The position numbers and the translations under genes are program-made. Positions 20,260 through 21,750 of a stretch of 21,750 nt of DNA are shown piece by piece. Source of the DNA: CAYHPY01 sp964358485 (GTDB taxonomy: Bacteria; Elusimicrobiota; Elusimicrobia; UBA1565; UBA9628); the NCBI GenBank assembly GCA_964358485.1, contig CAYHPY010000062.1:1-21750 (forward strand), read 5' to 3'. Numbering within the stretch: position 1 is the first letter of the stretch; the number at the start of each line of letters is the position of its first letter. Below the pieces are notes generated by a model. That model did not search any database. It was not told the DNA's origin and saw only the letters and a list, made by a program, of their open reading frames with translations.

Positions 20260-21615
20260 ATGAACCTTTCCCGCGCGCTTGGCCACGGCGCTTTAGCCGC
20301 CGCGTGGTGGGGGCTCTACGCCCTGCTTTGGCGCGCGGGCTGGGCGCCGTGGAACCTGGACTTGATGTTTTTGGCCCTGGTTCCCCTGCTTCTGCTCTTT
20401 CGGCGCCGGCCGCTCGCGCTCCTCAGCGCCCTGGGGATCATCACCGCGGCGGCCTCCCGAAGCTTGGCAAACGACCAGGATATGGCTCTGGTCAACGGCC
20501 TATTCCTGGCCTGCGTCCTGGCCGGAGGGGGCCGATGGATCGAGGAGCGGGCGGCGGCCCTCCCGCCCCGGGCCGCAGGGAAATTATCCCTTGGACGGGC
20601 GGCCGCGACCTTGGCCGTTTTCCTTTTCCTGGCCTATCACGGCGCGCGGCCGACCTGGTACATGGTCCGCCCGGATCTGCGGCGAGAACTGCTGGCCGAA
20701 GTCTCTCCGAAGTTCCCGGTGACGCCCCCCGAGAAACTTTCGCCCCTGGCCGCCCGGCTACGAGGCCATGTCGCGGCGCTCTCCGCCGGCATGGGAGAGC
20801 GCTCGATTTATTTCCCGAAAAACCAGAACCTCGCCCGGGACTATGTGGCCAAGGAACTGGCCGCGGCCGGCTACCAAACGCGCCTCCAGGAATACGCCTC
20901 CGCGCAAAAAACCGATTTCTCGCGCCGGGAGCCCTTTTACAACGTGGAAGCGGTTTTGAGCGCGCCCGGCGGGAAGCCGGAAGTCTGGATCGTGGGAGCG
21001 CATTACGACTCCGCTCCGGGAACCCCCGGAGCCGATGACAACGCCAGCGGGGTGGCGGTGCTTTTGGAAGCGGCCCGGCTCCTGAAGGCCAAGCGGCCCC
21101 GACGGGAAATCCGGTTCGTGGCTTTCGGAACGGAGGAGCCGCCCTCCTTCGGCTCCCGGGACATGGGAAGCTGGGTCTACGCGAAAAACTTGAAGGATTC
21201 CAAGACGCCGGTCCACGCCATGCTTTGCCTGGAGATGCTGGGGTTTTTCAACCCCAAACCGGAGACGCAACTCTTCCCGCCTTTTCTCCATCTGCTTTAC
21301 CCGAACCGGGGGGATTTCATCGGCCTGGTGGGGAATTTGTCCAGCGCGGGTCTGGCCGCCGGAGTCCGGCGGGTGTGGAGACGGGAAGCTTCGCTTCCAA
21401 TTGAAACCACCATCCTGCCCTCGGCGTTTTCCACCTTGGCCCTCTCCGACCAGCTCAATTTCTGGACCTTGGGCTACCGGGCCGTGATGCTGTCGGACAC
21501 CGCGTTTTACCGTTATCCTCACTACCATCAAGGCACCGACGCCCCCGAGAAACTGGACTACGAGCGGATGGCCGCCGTCACCCGGGGCGTGGTGCGGATT
21601 TTGGCGGACTTATAA
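20260..21615 (+). CDS. Membrane-anchored M28-family metallopeptidase
   Basis: 451 residues from the ATG at 20260; ATGs at 20248 and 20251 are in frame but overlap the -10 box. The N-terminal 130 residues carry about four membrane segments (LGHGALAAAWWGLYALLW, LDLMFLALVPLLLLF, LALLSALGIITAAA and a segment near AAATLAVFLFLAYHG). The catalytic domain shows the two-zinc ligands of M28: H and D in GAHYDSAPG and GADDNASGVA, the glutamates in FGTEEPPSFGS, LEMLGFF, and the final histidine in YPHYHQGTDAPEKLDY. M28 enzymes are aminopeptidases or carboxypeptidases; here the domain would be tethered to the membrane, probably on the outer face. Substrate is unknown. It has its own promoter within repeat copy 2 and no operon partner in the window. 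Confidence 0.88.
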   Translation: MNLSRALGHGALAAAWWGLYALLWRAGWAPWNLDLMFLALVPLLLLFRRRPLALLSALGIITAAASRSLANDQDMALVNGLFLACVLAGGGRWIEERAAALPPRAAGKLSLGRAAATLAVFLFLAYHGARPTWYMVRPDLRRELLAEVSPKFPVTPPEKLSPLAARLRGHVAALSAGMGERSIYFPKNQNLARDYVAKELAAAGYQTRLQEYASAQKTDFSRREPFYNVEAVLSAPGGKPEVWIVGAHYDSAPGTPGADDNASGVAVLLEAARLLKAKRPRREIRFVAFGTEEPPSFGSRDMGSWVYAKNLKDSKTPVHAMLCLEMLGFFNPKPETQLFPPFLHLLYPNRGDFIGLVGNLSSAGLAAGVRRVWRREASLPIETTILPSAFSTLALSDQLNFWTLGYRAVMLSDTAFYRYPHYHQGTDAPEKLDYERMAAVTRGVVRILADL

Positions 21616-21750
21616 CGAAGGCCTCTCCTGTTGGGTCTGAGGACCGGAGCCGCGAACCAACTCCAGGCACCCCCCATCCCAGAGAGTTTTGCTGAAATTT
21701 TAAGGATAAAACGTATCGTCCAGACGATGTAAATTCTGTTTATTTTTTAA
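21616..21750. other. Intergenic tail with short inverted repeat
   Basis: No gene is seen in these 135 bases. The last 60 are AT-rich. ATCGTC, CA, GACGAT (21715-21728) is a perfect 6-bp inverted repeat followed at some distance by TTTATTTTTT, which may be a weak terminator or an operator for a gene beyond the edge. Confidence 0.4.

Noticed and set aside
1..21750. CRISPR arrays, tRNA/rRNA genes, integrases or insertion-sequence transposases
   Set aside because: I saw no regularly spaced repeats, no recognisable RNA gene and no transposase or integrase motifs in any real gene.

Overview
The window is about 21.7 kb of GC-rich, densely coding bacterial DNA. A TonB-dependent outer-membrane receptor, a small lipoprotein and an HD-GYP sensor point to a didermic (Gram-negative) bacterium. 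The mix of genes and the long inverted repeat near 18.67 kb would suit a deep-branching lineage such as Elusimicrobiota or a deltaproteobacterium-like group, but no rRNA or marker gene is present and this assignment is weak. I saw no tRNA, rRNA, CRISPR array, integrase or transposase gene.

Left block (1-7956, all minus strand). Six genes read right to left: a DUF971 protein, tryptophanase (tnaA), a hybrid histidine kinase with a degenerate receiver, a GlcD-GlcE fusion, GlcF, and a GAF/HD-GYP response protein cut by the window edge. Most junctions touch or overlap by a few bases. The exception is the 137-base AT-rich gap before glcF, which carries a perfect 18-bp palindrome. The block pairs tryptophan breakdown and 2-hydroxyacid (glycolate or lactate) oxidation with signalling proteins.

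Middle (8027-12543). An alpha/beta hydrolase (+) converges on a minus-strand operon of three small genes: a GIY-YIG protein, a YgjP-like metallopeptidase and a membrane-anchored cysteine-containing protein. Divergent from these is a large fused glycosyltransferase, with an integral-membrane N-terminal half and a GT4 C-terminal half.

Right (12565-18625, all plus). An ammonium transporter overlaps a TonB-dependent receptor. Then comes a tightly overlapping operon of ECF sigma factor, probable anti-sigma membrane protein and a membrane protein joining a bactofilin-like repeat to an RDD domain, followed by a small lipoprotein. A 66-base near-perfect inverted repeat separates this from a convergent PfkB sugar kinase. 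The end of the window holds a rhodanese with a hairpin-led leader, flanked by two copies of a 36-bp repeat, and a membrane-anchored M28 peptidase.

The most distinctive regulatory pattern is that many first-in-unit genes have a TGnTAnnaT-like extended -10 box, or another good -10, only 6-10 bases before the start codon and no ribosome binding site. This predicts widespread leaderless or nearly leaderless mRNAs. It was seen by eye and was not tested statistically.
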